IMG/VR virus record: IMGVR_UViG_3300005529_001088
Location: 1 to 34,373 of that record
From: a virus
Strand: one strand, 5' to 3'
Length of the DNA stretch: 34,373 nt
The notes beneath the pieces were generated by a model. The model was given only the letters and a program-made list of their open reading frames with translations. It made no database searches and was not told where the DNA came from. How positions within the stretch are numbered: the stretch's first letter is position 1; each line of letters begins with the position of its first letter. Shown here piece by piece: positions 1 through 7,736 of this stretch. Made by a program: the position numbers and the translations under genes.

Positions 1-930
1 ATGGAACGCGACGTCGCTGCCTTCCTGGCCGACCTGGCCGACCAGGGCCGATCACCCAACACCGTCGCCGCCTACCGCAACGACCTCGGCCAGTTCCTGG
101 CCGCGCGGCCGCGCGCGGCAACGGCCGGCCCGCGCCGCGCCGACGTGGCCAGCTGGGTCGCCGACCTGGCCGAGCACTACGCGGCGGCCAGCATCGCCCG
201 CAAGATCGCGGCGGTCCGGGCATGGTGCCGCTGGCTCGTCGGCTGCGGCGCCCTCGATGCCGACCCGACGACCGGCATCGAGGGCTCGCTGCCCCGGCTG
301 GGGCGCAGGGCCACAACCGCGCCGCCAGGAGAAGCCGTCGCCGTGCTGCTAGACGGGGCCGCCCGGCGCGGGCGCGCGGCCCCGGCGGACCTGAGGGACG
401 ACGCGATCGTCCGCCTCCTCGCGGCGACCGGGGTGCGGGCGTCCGAGCTCTGCGCCCTCGACGTCGCGGACCTCGAGGGCGGCGTCGTCCGCGAGGGGGA
501 GCAGGACGCCCGGGCACTGCTCGTGAACGTGCGGGGCCGGCGCGGGTGCCGGACGATCGCGCTCGATCCCGCCACCGAAACCGCGCTGCGCCGCTACCTC
601 GAGCACGCTCGGCCCTGCCTGGCGAACGACGCGGGGGACGCCGACGCGCTGTTCGTGAACCGGCGTGGCCGGCGCCTGGGGCGCCAGGGGTTGTGGGTGA
701 TCCTGGCGCGCCGGGCCGCGGCGGCGGGGCTCACGGGCCGCCTGCCACCGCGTGCGCTCCGGCGGGCGGCGGCGGCGCGCGCCGCGAGCAGGGGCATCGC
801 CGAGGCGCAGCGCCTCCTCGGCCACGCGCGGCCCGAGACGACGCGCGCCTACGCGCCTGCCTCGGCGGGCGGGCGCCGACCGCCCGGCCGACCAGGTCGA
901 CCGGAGGAACGCCTGGCTCGACCGGCCTAG
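1..930 (+). CDS. int: Tyrosine recombinase (phage integrase, XerC/D-like)
   Basis: Site-specific recombinase that would integrate and excise the phage genome. At 309 aa it has the usual XerC/D length. The N-terminal part (about residues 1-90) is a SAM-like core-binding domain (SPNTVAAYRNDL). The C-terminal part is the catalytic domain, with the first catalytic Arg at R146 (TGVRASEL), the second Arg at R254, His at H275 (LLGHA) and the nucleophile Tyr at Y284 (TTRAY). The HxxR motif reads R251-A-L-R254, so its usual His is Arg. The gene starts at the first base of the window; its likely Shine-Dalgarno sequence (AGGTGATC) is in the last bases of the window, which implies a circular molecule. 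Its stop overlaps the convergent gene by 4 bases. Confidence 0.9.
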   Translation: MERDVAAFLADLADQGRSPNTVAAYRNDLGQFLAARPRAATAGPRRADVASWVADLAEHYAAASIARKIAAVRAWCRWLVGCGALDADPTTGIEGSLPRLGRRATTAPPGEAVAVLLDGAARRGRAAPADLRDDAIVRLLAATGVRASELCALDVADLEGGVVREGEQDARALLVNVRGRRGCRTIALDPATETALRRYLEHARPCLANDAGDADALFVNRRGRRLGRQGLWVILARRAAAAGLTGRLPPRALRRAAAARAASRGIAEAQRLLGHARPETTRAYAPASAGGRRPPGRPGRPEERLARPA

Positions 931-1313
931 CCGTCGCCACCGGCGCGCCGCGCCCGGTAGCGGCGCGCCGCCGCGGCCTGGGCGCAGCGCTGCGAGCAGT
1001 AGCGCCGCCGGCCGGGCGGCAGCTCGGCCCCGCAGCGGGGGCAGGGCGTGCCGGGCGGCGCGGCGCGGGCCGCAGTGAGCGCGGCGGCGAGCAGCGACGG
1101 CGCCGACCGCGGTTCCCCGGCCGTGAGCGGGCGGCCACAGCCGGCGCACGTGGCGTCGGGTCCGGCGCCGGGGACGGGTTCCAGCCGCAGGTCGTCGCCG
1201 CCGCCGGCCGCGGTCCAGGCGGCGATCCGGTCAGCGACGGTCTGCACGGCGCAGACCGCGCAGTAGCGGGTCGCGCCGAGCGCGCTCCCCACGCGGACGG
1301 CGGCCGTGGTCAT
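927..1313 (-). CDS. Small protein with multiple zinc-finger CxxC motifs
   Basis: A 128-aa protein with four cysteine pairs: CAVC (C18/C21), CAGC in the middle, then CPRC and YCSQRC in an Arg-rich C-terminal tail. The ending CPRCGAELPPGRRRYCS resembles the treble-clef tails common in small zinc proteins of high-GC bacteria. The start is well supported: on the minus strand GGGGGAGG lies 7 nt before the ATG. It converges with the integrase and its stop overlaps the integrase stop. A nucleic-acid-binding role is likely, but no specific function can be assigned. It is transcribed out of the AT-rich island at 1358-1383. Confidence 0.65.
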   Translation of the reverse strand: MTTAAVRVGSALGATRYCAVCAVQTVADRIAAWTAAGGGDDLRLEPVPGAGPDATCAGCGRPLTAGEPRSAPSLLAAALTAARAAPPGTPCPRCGAELPPGRRRYCSQRCAQAAAARRYRARRAGGDG

Positions 1314-1532
1314 TCCGTTACCTCCCCCGGGCCGCCCCTGCCGCGCGGTCCCGGCGCGTCTATATTAGCGCAGCCGTGTCTATCATCACGGCTCGGAGAC
1401 GCTGGCCACAGCCAGGCGGTCCGGACGCCGACGGTTGACGGCTGCTACCATCCACCACGGACCTATCCGGCATCCGGCGGTCGCGGCGCCCGACGGGGCG
1501 CACCGCCGCTTTTCGCTTAGGGGGGTGACGGC
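1314..1532. promoter_or_regulatory. Intergenic region between zinc-finger gene and terminase: candidate promoters, repeats, hairpin
   Basis: This gap of about 220 bp holds the only AT-rich island near the integrase (1358-1387). It contains two GTCTAT direct repeats at 1358-1363 and 1378-1383, exactly 20 bp apart. An extended -10 motif, TGCTACCAT, lies at 1443-1451. A perfect hairpin GCGCCC-gacg-GGGCGC is at 1486-1501, followed by a short T run (GCTTTTCGCTT). GGGGGTG precedes the terminase ATG at 1533. The region could hold divergent promoters, attP or a packaging site; which of these it does cannot be settled from sequence alone. Confidence 0.4.
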
Positions 1533-1988
1533 ATGGGGCGTAACGCCGCCGCCGACGCGGCCGACCACCGGCGCGCCCGCGTCGCGCACCACCGCCTGCG
1601 GCGGCTCTCGGTCCGCGAGATCGCAGCCGAGCTCGAACGCGAGGGGCTGCGCAACCCCGAGACCGGCGAGCCGTGGACCTGGGTCACGGTGCACCGCGAT
1701 TGCCAGGCGCTCGCGCGGCGTTGGCAGCGCGAGGCGCTGGCCGACACCGCGCCGCTCAAGGCCGAGCTCTGGGCGGAGCTGCGCGCCGTGCGGCGCCAGG
1801 CCTGGACGGACGGCGACCTGGCGACCGTGCTCCGCGCGCTCAAACAGGAGGCGGAGCTGTTGGGGCTCGACGCGCCGGTCAAGGTCGACGTGGTGGCGTA
1901 CGTGCGCGATCTGGCCGCGCGGGAGGGCCTCGACCCCGACGAGGCCGTCGCGACGGCCGAGCGTATCCTGCGGGACGCGCGTGCCTAG
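1533..1988 (+). CDS. terS: Terminase small subunit-like protein
   Basis: A 151-aa protein directly upstream of and overlapping the large terminase. The N-terminal half looks like a helix-turn-helix (about residues 20-60, LSVREIAAELEREGL followed by a second helix), as expected for a packaging-site recogniser. The middle contains LKQEAELLGLDAPVKVDV, a sequence style common in small terminase subunits. The ATG at 1533 follows GGGGGTGACGG. The call rests on the HTH, that motif and the position; overall similarity cannot be checked here. It is the first gene of the late rightward operon. Confidence 0.65.
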   Translation: MGRNAAADAADHRRARVAHHRLRRLSVREIAAELEREGLRNPETGEPWTWVTVHRDCQALARRWQREALADTAPLKAELWAELRAVRRQAWTDGDLATVLRALKQEAELLGLDAPVKVDVVAYVRDLAAREGLDPDEAVATAERILRDARA

Positions 1989-3300
1989 GCTGCTCGACCG
2001 CGCGGAGGCGGAAGCGGTCGGCGCCGTCGCGATCGCGGCCCTCCGCGCAGCGCGGCGCGAGGAGCAGCGGGAGGGGCCGCGGTACGACTGGCGCGCGATC
2101 GCGCGCCCGGAGCAACTGCCGCCCGCGGGCGACTGGTCGACCTGGCTGATCCTGGCCGGGCGCGGCTGGGGCAAGACCCGCACGGGCGCTGAGTTCGTGC
2201 GCGCGGAGGTCGAGGCGGGGCGGCTCCGCCGCCTCGCGATCGTGGGCCGCACGGCCGCGGACGTGCGCGACGTGATGATCGAGGGCGAGTCGGGGATCCT
2301 GGCCGTCAGCCCGCCGTGGCGCCGGCCGCGGTACGAGCCGTCCAAACGGCGGCTGACCTGGCCGAACGGTGCCGTCGCCACCGCGTTCTCCGCCGACAAG
2401 CCCGACCTCCTGCGCGGGCCCGAGCTCGATGGATACTGGGCCGACGAGCTGGCGAGCTGGCGGTTCGGCCAGGAGGCGTGGGACAACCTGCAGTTCAGCC
2501 TGCGCCGCGGCCGGCACCCGCGGGGGGTGGTGACCACGACGCCGCGGCCGACGCGGCTCATCCGTGACCTGCTCGCCGATCCGGCGACGCACGGCACGCG
2601 CGGCACCACGTTCGAGAACGTGGCCAACCTGGCGCCGCGCTTCGTCGAACGGATGCGCGCGCACTACGAGGGCACGCGCCTCGGGCGCCAGGAGCTGCTC
2701 GGCGAGATCCTCGACGACACGCCGGGCGCGCTCTGGACCCGCGCCCGGATCGAGGCGCTGCGCGTGCGCCGTCCGCCCGAGCTCGTGCGGGTCGTCGTCG
2801 CGGTCGACCCCGCCGCGACCAGCGGGGAGGACGCCGACGAGACGGGGATCGTCGTGGCTGGCCTCGGGGTGGACGGGCACGCCTACGTGCTGGACGACCG
2901 GACCGTCCGGGGCACGCCGTACGACTGGGCGGCCGCGGCGGTGGCGGCGTTCCACGAGCACCGGGCCGACCGCGTGGTCGGCGAGGCGAACAACGGCGGC
3001 GAGATGGTCGGCTACACGGTCGCGACCGTGGACCCGACGGTGCCGTTCAAGGCCGTGTGGGCGAGCCGGGGGAAGCGCACGCGGGCCGAACCGATCGCCG
3101 CGCTCGACGAGCGGGGCCTGGTCCACCACGTGGGCTCCTTCCCCGAGCTCGAGGACCAGATGTGCACGTGGCGGCCGGGCGAGGCCAGCCCCGACCGGCT
3201 CGACGCCCGGGTCTGGGCGCTCACCGAGCTCCTCCTCGAACCGGACGGGGCCGGTGGCGTCGCGTTCTACGACGAGCGGGTGGAGATCAGCCCGATCTGA
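1981..3300 (+). CDS. terL: Terminase large subunit (DNA packaging ATPase and nuclease)
   Basis: Motor that pumps phage DNA into the prohead and cuts it. The protein is 439 aa from a GTG at 1981 that overlaps the end of terS by 8 bp. Walker A is GRGWGKT (residues 60-66). Walker B ends in D155-E156 (LDGYWADE). A coupling-motif-like VVTTTPRPT follows at about residue 183. The C-terminal RNase H-like nuclease has acidic residues D276 (VAVDPAATSG) and D408 (PDRLDARVWAL), with GEANNGGEM between them. This arrangement matches gp17-like terminases of the type seen in gene transfer agents and many siphophages. A 14-bp tandem duplication spans the stop codon. Confidence 0.93.
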   Translation: MPRLLDRAEAEAVGAVAIAALRAARREEQREGPRYDWRAIARPEQLPPAGDWSTWLILAGRGWGKTRTGAEFVRAEVEAGRLRRLAIVGRTAADVRDVMIEGESGILAVSPPWRRPRYEPSKRRLTWPNGAVATAFSADKPDLLRGPELDGYWADELASWRFGQEAWDNLQFSLRRGRHPRGVVTTTPRPTRLIRDLLADPATHGTRGTTFENVANLAPRFVERMRAHYEGTRLGRQELLGEILDDTPGALWTRARIEALRVRRPPELVRVVVAVDPAATSGEDADETGIVVAGLGVDGHAYVLDDRTVRGTPYDWAAAAVAAFHEHRADRVVGEANNGGEMVGYTVATVDPTVPFKAVWASRGKRTRAEPIAALDERGLVHHVGSFPELEDQMCTWRPGEASPDRLDARVWALTELLLEPDGAGGVAFYDERVEISPI

Positions 3301-3312
3301 TCAGCCCGATCT
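3285..3312 (+). repeat. 14-bp perfect tandem duplication over the terL stop
   Basis: GATCAGCCCGATCT occurs twice in direct succession (3285-3298 and 3299-3312). The first copy supplies the last codons of terL and forms the TGA stop at the junction. Without the second copy the reading frame would end in TAG after the same residues, so the duplication leaves the protein unchanged and lengthens the gap before the portal ribosome-binding site. Confidence 0.9.
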
Positions 3313-3328
3313 AGGGGGTGGCACACGC

Positions 3329-4984
3329 ATGGGAGTGCGCGACTGGTTAGCCGAGGCCTTCCGCGACGAGCCGCGCCGGCCCTCGGGGCCGCAGGCGGCG
3401 CTCGCGCTCGCGGAGCGCGAGCGGTACGAGGCGACGGTCGAACTGCTGCAGGAGCGCCTCGCCGAGCTCGAGCTCGCCGTCGAGGACGCCGGGTGGCAGC
3501 GGCTCACCGGCGAGTCCGCCCGCGAGTTCTCGCGCGACGGGCTGCGCCGCATCGCCGCGCTGTCGCGGCTCTTCTTCCTGAAGAACCCGCTCGTCGCGCG
3601 GGCGGTGAGGCTGCAAGCCATCTACGTCTGGGGGCAGGGCGTCAACATCCATGCCCGCCACCCCGCCGTGGACGCCGTCGTGCAGCGGTTCCTGGACGAC
3701 CCGGCGAACAGGGCCGAGCTGACGAGCCACCAGGCGCGTGTGCTCAAGGAGATCGACCTCCAGGTCGAAGGCAACCTGTTCCTCGTGCTCTTCCCGTCGC
3801 CGGTCGACGGCCGCGTGCGCGTGCGCTCGATCCCGCCGGACGAGATCGTCGACATCGTCACCAACCCCGACGACGCGAAGGAGGTGTGGTTCTACAAGCG
3901 CGCCTGGTCGGTCCGCGGGTTCGACCCGGCCACCGGGACCTCCAGCCCGCAAACCCGGACCGCGTACTACCCCGACTGGCGCTACCGCCCGGCGGCGGCG
4001 CGCCCGACCGCGATCGGCGGGGCCCCGGTCGAATGGGACACGCCGGTCTACCACGTCCGCGTGGGTGGCCTCTCCGACATGCGCTTCGGCGTGCCCGAGA
4101 CGTACGCCGCGCTCGATTGGGCCCGCGCCTACAAGGCGTTCCTCGAGGATTGGGCGACCATCACCCGAGCCCTCAGCCGATTCGCCTGGAACCTGACCAC
4201 GCGCGGCGGCGCCAAGGGCGTCGCCGCCGCGCGCGCGCGGCTCGGGACCACGCTCGCGGCTGGCGCCTCCGCCGAGCAGGTGGAAACCAACCCCCCGCCG
4301 CTGACGGGGTCGGTCTTCATCGGCGCCGAGGGCACCAGGCTCGAGCCGGTCCGCACGTCGGGCGCGACGACCTCGGCCGAGGACGGCCGGCGGCTCCTGC
4401 TGATGGTCGCCGCGGCGACCGGCCTGCCCGAGAGCTTCTTCGGCGACGTCTCGGTGGGGACGCTCGCCACCGCGCGGAGCCTCGACCGGCCGACGGAGCT
4501 CAAGTTCCGGGACCGCCAAACGCTCTGGGCAGACGTGCTCAACGACCTCCTGCAGTATGCGATCGACTGGGCGGCGCGCGCCCCGGCCGGCCCGTTGCCC
4601 GCGGCCGCGGGCGAGGCCGACCCCGGCGCGCTGCACGTCGCGCTCGGCGAGGACCCCGACACCGGCGAGCCGATCGACCGGTACGTGTCGATCGAGTTCC
4701 CGCCGATCCTCGAGCACGACGTCGAGGCGACCATCGGCGCGATCGTCGCGGCCGCGACGCTGGGGGGCAACGCCCCGGCCGGCACGATCGATCCCAAGCT
4801 CGTCAGCAAGCTGCTCCTGACGGCGCTCGGCCAGGACGACGTCGACGAGCTCCTGGGCGAGATGTACCCGGAGGACGACGAGGGCCAGGATGCGGCGGCG
4901 TCGACGGCCGCGCCGCCGGCCGAGGCGCTCGTCGCCGCCGTACGGCAGTTGACCGAGGCGGTCCGTGCGCTCCGCGCTGGCTGA
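3329..4984 (+). CDS. Portal protein
   Basis: A dodecameric portal forms the DNA entry vertex of the head and docks the terminase. The product is 551 aa from an ATG at 3329 preceded by AGGGGGTGG. An early coiled stretch (about residues 30-55) leads into a region with FFLKNPLVARAVRLQAIYVWGQGVNI, typical of portal wings. The part around GLPESFFGDVSVGTLATARSLDRPTELKF matches the conserved clip and stem region of phage portals. The acidic, low-complexity C-terminus overlaps the next gene by 20 bp. Position between terL and a Mu F-like gene supports the call. Confidence 0.88.
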   Translation: MGVRDWLAEAFRDEPRRPSGPQAALALAERERYEATVELLQERLAELELAVEDAGWQRLTGESAREFSRDGLRRIAALSRLFFLKNPLVARAVRLQAIYVWGQGVNIHARHPAVDAVVQRFLDDPANRAELTSHQARVLKEIDLQVEGNLFLVLFPSPVDGRVRVRSIPPDEIVDIVTNPDDAKEVWFYKRAWSVRGFDPATGTSSPQTRTAYYPDWRYRPAAARPTAIGGAPVEWDTPVYHVRVGGLSDMRFGVPETYAALDWARAYKAFLEDWATITRALSRFAWNLTTRGGAKGVAAARARLGTTLAAGASAEQVETNPPPLTGSVFIGAEGTRLEPVRTSGATTSAEDGRRLLLMVAAATGLPESFFGDVSVGTLATARSLDRPTELKFRDRQTLWADVLNDLLQYAIDWAARAPAGPLPAAAGEADPGALHVALGEDPDTGEPIDRYVSIEFPPILEHDVEATIGAIVAAATLGGNAPAGTIDPKLVSKLLLTALGQDDVDELLGEMYPEDDEGQDAAASTAAPPAEALVAAVRQLTEAVRALRAG

Positions 4985-5765
4985 CGCCGCCGACGCGTTT
5001 CTGCGGGAGGCGGCGCGGCCCGTCCGCGACCTCGCCCTGGAGCGGGAGCGCCGCCGGCTCGAGCGGCGGCTGGGGCACGCCTGGGAGGTCCAGGGCGCGG
5101 CGTTCCTGCGGCGGCTCGCCGCGCTCAGGCCGCGGTTCCCCGACGTGCAGGAGGCGGTCCGGGTCCAGGACTGGGAACCGCTGCTCGACGCCGCGCTCCG
5201 CCTCACGCGCGGCCTGTTCCGGCGGGCGCTCGACCGCGCCATCCGCGCGGCCGTCCGCCTCGGTTTCGACGCCGGGCGCGTCGCGGCCTCCTTCGACCTC
5301 GCGAACCCGCGCGCGGTCGCCTACCTGCGCGACCACGGCGCCGAGCTCGTCGCCGGGATCGAGGACACGACGCGCCAGGAGATCCGCGCGCTCCTCGTCC
5401 AGGCCGCGGCCGAGGGCTGGTCCTACGACCGGGCGGCCCGGGCGATCGCCCGGCGGTTCGCCGAGTTCCGGGACGGCCGGCCCCAGGAGCACATCCGCAG
5501 CCGCGCCCACCTGGTCGCGGCGACCGAGCTCGGCAACGCCTACGAGCACGGCACCCTGCTGGCGGCCGAGCAGGCACACGCCAGCGGCACGCCGATGGAG
5601 AAGGCGTGGCTGGCCGTGCTGGACGACCGGACCGAGCAGGAGTGCCGGGATAACCACGCCGCGGGCTGGATCCCCATCGACCAGGCGTTCCCGTCGGGGC
5701 ACCAACGACCACTCGCGCACCCGGCGTGCCGGTGCACGCTGCTGACGCGGCCGAGGGCCGGCTGA
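4965..5765 (+). CDS. Phage minor head protein, Mu gpF-like
   Basis: A 266-aa head morphogenesis protein, probably a minor capsid component near the portal. The C-terminal part carries the Mu F-like domain: a helix-rich section with RSRAHLVAATELGNAYEHG, then VLDDRTEQECRDNHAAGWIPIDQ, ending in HPACRCTLL. The Cys and His residues in that last segment are characteristic of the family. The GTG start at 4965 lies inside the 3' end of the portal gene, so translation is probably coupled. Gene order portal then gpF-like is standard for this head type. Confidence 0.85.
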   Translation: MRSALADAADAFLREAARPVRDLALERERRRLERRLGHAWEVQGAAFLRRLAALRPRFPDVQEAVRVQDWEPLLDAALRLTRGLFRRALDRAIRAAVRLGFDAGRVAASFDLANPRAVAYLRDHGAELVAGIEDTTRQEIRALLVQAAAEGWSYDRAARAIARRFAEFRDGRPQEHIRSRAHLVAATELGNAYEHGTLLAAEQAHASGTPMEKAWLAVLDDRTEQECRDNHAAGWIPIDQAFPSGHQRPLAHPACRCTLLTRPRAG

Positions 5766-5954
5766 GTGGCGGACGCCGCGGCGTCCGCCGAGGCCGCGCC
5801 GGTGACCGACATGGCGCCGCGCTGCTGGCGCTGCGGCCGCACGCTGGCGGAGTGGCTGTCGCGGCCCTGGTCGCTGCGGTGCCAACGGTGCAAGGCCGCG
5901 AACCGCCGCGGCGACCCGCCCGCTGCGGCGTCCGCCACCGCGGAGCCCGCGTGA
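5766..5954 (+). CDS. Com-like zinc-ribbon protein (Mu Com family)
   Basis: A 62-aa protein whose core PRCWRCGRTLAEW...SLRCQRCKAANRRG has two CxxC pairs (C20/C23 and C39/C42). This spacing and the CxxCKxxN ending match the Com protein of phage Mu, which is also about 62 aa. Mu Com binds the mom mRNA as a zinc protein and opens a hairpin that hides the translation start. Here the gene starts with a GTG directly after the gpF-like stop. It ends 55 bp before a long hairpin that covers the ribosome-binding site of the next gene. An RNA-binding activator role is inferred from that arrangement; it could equally be a generic zinc ribbon. Confidence 0.7.
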   Translation: MADAAASAEAAPVTDMAPRCWRCGRTLAEWLSRPWSLRCQRCKAANRRGDPPAAASATAEPA

Positions 5955-5955
5955 C

Positions 5956-5985
5956 TTGACAGCCCGACCGCCCATCGCATACCGT
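5956..5985 (+). promoter_or_regulatory. Sigma70-type promoter candidate before the protease gene
   Basis: TTGACA at 5956-5961 matches the -35 consensus exactly. TACCGT at 5980-5985 fits TAnnnT as a -10 element with an 18-nt spacer. Transcription would begin near 5992, just ahead of the hairpin at 6010-6058. The site lies in one of the few real gaps in the late operon. Confidence 0.55.
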
Positions 5986-6009
5986 CCGACCAACCGAACA
6001 GTCCGGTCG

Positions 6010-6058
6010 AGCGGCCCCCGCTGCATCGCGGCCCAGAATGCAGCACAAGGGGGCCGCT
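6010..6058 (+). promoter_or_regulatory. Long hairpin over the protease-gene ribosome-binding site
   Basis: Outer arms AGCGGCCCCC (6010-6019) and GGGGGCCGCT (6049-6058) are perfectly complementary. Directly inside, GCTGCAT (6020-6026) pairs with ATGCAGC (6038-6044) around an 11-nt loop, leaving only ACAA bulged on the 3' side. The GGGGG of the 3' arm is the only Shine-Dalgarno-like sequence for the TTG at 6063, so the folded RNA should block translation. Only TT precedes CATTG, so the U tract is poor for an intrinsic terminator, though an attenuator is possible. The Com-like gene is immediately upstream. Confidence 0.75.
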
Positions 6059-6062
6059 TTCA

Positions 6063-7736
6063 TTGGACGCGCGGGCGCTGCTCGTTCAGCTGTTGGACCT
6101 GGCCGAGGCCGGCCGGATGATCTCCGCGGCGAACCTCGCCGCGATCAAGGCGGCCTGCGACGCCCTGCTGGCGCTGATCGCGCGGGCCGAGGGCGGGCAG
6201 GACGCACCCTCGGAGGCGGAGGTCAGGCGGGCGACGGAAGCCGCCCGGGCGCTCCTCGAGGCGGACCTCAGCTTCGACGACACCGTCCAGGCGCTGCGCG
6301 CGGCGCTGGTCGCGGAGCACGGCGGCCGCGACGTCTGGGTCCGCGACTGCTACGACGACTACGTCGTCTACGAGGTCTGCGACCCCGCCGACGGCGGCGG
6401 GGCGCCGACGGGCGCGCTCTATAAGCGCGCCTACGTCGTCGGCGCCGACGGCGGGGTGACGCTCGGCGACCCGGTCGAGGTTCGCCGGGTCACGAGCTAC
6501 GAGCCCGTCGCCGAGGCCCGCGACCCGAACGTCGGGGGCGGCGTCGACCGGTCGGAGATCCCGGCCGAGGACTTCGCCGGCAAGGGGCGCTCGTTCCCGA
6601 TCGTCACGCCCCGGGACGTGGCCGACGCGGCCGCCTCGATCGGGCGCGCCGGCGCCGACAACTACCCGCCGGACGAGCTGAAGCGGCGGATCGTCGCGAT
6701 CGCGCGACGGAAGGGCGACGCCTTCGTCGCGCGCCTCCCGAAGGCGTGGCGCGACGAGCTGGGGGAGGCGACCGCGCTCGACGTGTCGGGCGAGGTCATC
6801 CCCCTGGTCGAGCGCGCCGTCCGGCGCGACGGGACCGTGCCGATCAAAATCATCGCCCCCGGCTGGGGCTCGTCGGGCTACTACCCGGCCGAGGTGCTCG
6901 AACGCGACGGTCCCGTCGCGTTCCCGGCGGGCACGAAAATGTTCTGGGACCACCCCCTCCCGTCCGAGGAGGCGGACCGGCCCGAGCGCTCGCTGCGGGA
7001 CCTCGCCGCGGAGCTCGTGTCCGACGCGCGCTGGGAGCCGGCCGGTCCGGCCGGTCCAGGGCTCTACGCCGACGCGAAGGTTTTCGGCGCGTACCGGGAC
7101 GCGCTCGAGGAGCTCGCGCCCCACATCGGCGTCTCGATCCGCGCGCTGGGGCGCGGCCGGGACGGGGAGGCCGAGGGGCGGCGCGGCAAGGTGATCGAGG
7201 CGCTCGTGGCCGGCCGTTCCGTCGATTTCGTGACGGTGCCCGGCGCGGGCGGCCGGGTGTGCCAGTTGTTCGAGTCGGCGCGGGCCCGCGCCGCCGACCA
7301 GCCAACGGAGGGACGAGGCATGACCGAAACCGAGGCCCAGGCCCTGAGGGAGGCCAACCGCGCGCTCCTGGGGCGCGTCGACCAGCTCGCCGCCCGCCTG
7401 CTCGAGGCGGACGCGCGCGAGTTCGCACGCGAGCGGCTCGCCGCCGTGCAGCTGCCGGAGGCCGCGCGGCAGCGCCTAGCCGCCGCTCTGGTGCCGCGGG
7501 CACCCGCGCGGGACGGCGCGCTCGACCGTGAGGCGTTCGCCGCGGCGATCGCCGAGGCGGCTGCGGCCGAGGCCCGCTACCTCGGCGAGTGCGCCCAGGC
7601 GGGCGCCATCCGTGGGATGGGCTCGGCGCCGGCTGAGGTCACCGCGGAGGAGGCCACCGGCCGCCTGGAGCGCGCGCTGCGCGACCTCGGGCTCAGCGAA
7701 TCCGCCGCGAAGATCGCGGCCGTCGGGAGGGTCTAG
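6063..7736 (+). CDS. Capsid maturation protease with C-terminal scaffold domain
   Basis: A 557-aa protein in the position of a head maturation protease. Residues around 180-225 (SFPIVTPRDVADAAASIGRAG then RRIVAIARRKGDAF) are a short domain often seen in phage protease proteins. The protease part follows: KIIAPGWGSSGYYPAEVLE, then FWDHP with candidate catalytic H297, then IGVSIRALG with candidate Ser nucleophile S358. The end (about residue 420 on) is helical and Glu/Ala-rich, as expected for a scaffold. The start is TTG at 6063; ATG at 6117 (residue 19) is an alternative. A second in-frame start lies at 7320. Confidence 0.72.
   Translation: MDARALLVQLLDLAEAGRMISAANLAAIKAACDALLALIARAEGGQDAPSEAEVRRATEAARALLEADLSFDDTVQALRAALVAEHGGRDVWVRDCYDDYVVYEVCDPADGGGAPTGALYKRAYVVGADGGVTLGDPVEVRRVTSYEPVAEARDPNVGGGVDRSEIPAEDFAGKGRSFPIVTPRDVADAAASIGRAGADNYPPDELKRRIVAIARRKGDAFVARLPKAWRDELGEATALDVSGEVIPLVERAVRRDGTVPIKIIAPGWGSSGYYPAEVLERDGPVAFPAGTKMFWDHPLPSEEADRPERSLRDLAAELVSDARWEPAGPAGPGLYADAKVFGAYRDALEELAPHIGVSIRALGRGRDGEAEGRRGKVIEALVAGRSVDFVTVPGAGGRVCQLFESARARAADQPTEGRGMTETEAQALREANRALLGRVDQLAARLLEADAREFARERLAAVQLPEAARQRLAAALVPRAPARDGALDREAFAAAIAEAAAAEARYLGECAQAGAIRGMGSAPAEVTAEEATGRLERALRDLGLSESAAKIAAVGRV
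7320..7736 (+). CDS. Nested in-frame scaffold protein (internal start in the protease gene)
   Basis: Within the protease gene, GGAGGG (7307-7312) lies 7 nt before an in-frame ATG at 7320 (residue 420 of the long product). The resulting 138-aa protein begins MTETEAQALREANRALLGRVDQL, a good coiled-coil start, and is helical and Ala/Glu/Arg-rich throughout. This is the layout of lambda C/Nu3, where the scaffold is made separately from the 3' end of the protease gene. Evidence is the strong ribosome-binding site at a domain boundary; expression is inferred. Confidence 0.55.
   Translation: MTETEAQALREANRALLGRVDQLAARLLEADAREFARERLAAVQLPEAARQRLAAALVPRAPARDGALDREAFAAAIAEAAAAEARYLGECAQAGAIRGMGSAPAEVTAEEATGRLERALRDLGLSESAAKIAAVGRV

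Noticed and set aside
1435-1440. TTGACG as a -35 box for the terminase operon
   Set aside because: No acceptable -10 hexamer at 16-18 nt; the nearby extended -10 TGCTACCAT overlaps it at the wrong distance, so only the latter is mentioned.
222-1520. A 432-codon plus-strand frame overlapping the integrase
   Set aside because: Arg/Gly/Pro-rich out-of-frame reading of the integrase and of the antisense of the zinc-finger gene; no start support or motifs.
6010-6062. Hairpin as a simple intrinsic terminator
   Set aside because: Only a TTCATT follows the stem and the next gene has no other promoter downstream; an attenuator role is still possible, but a plain terminator would silence the head protease gene.
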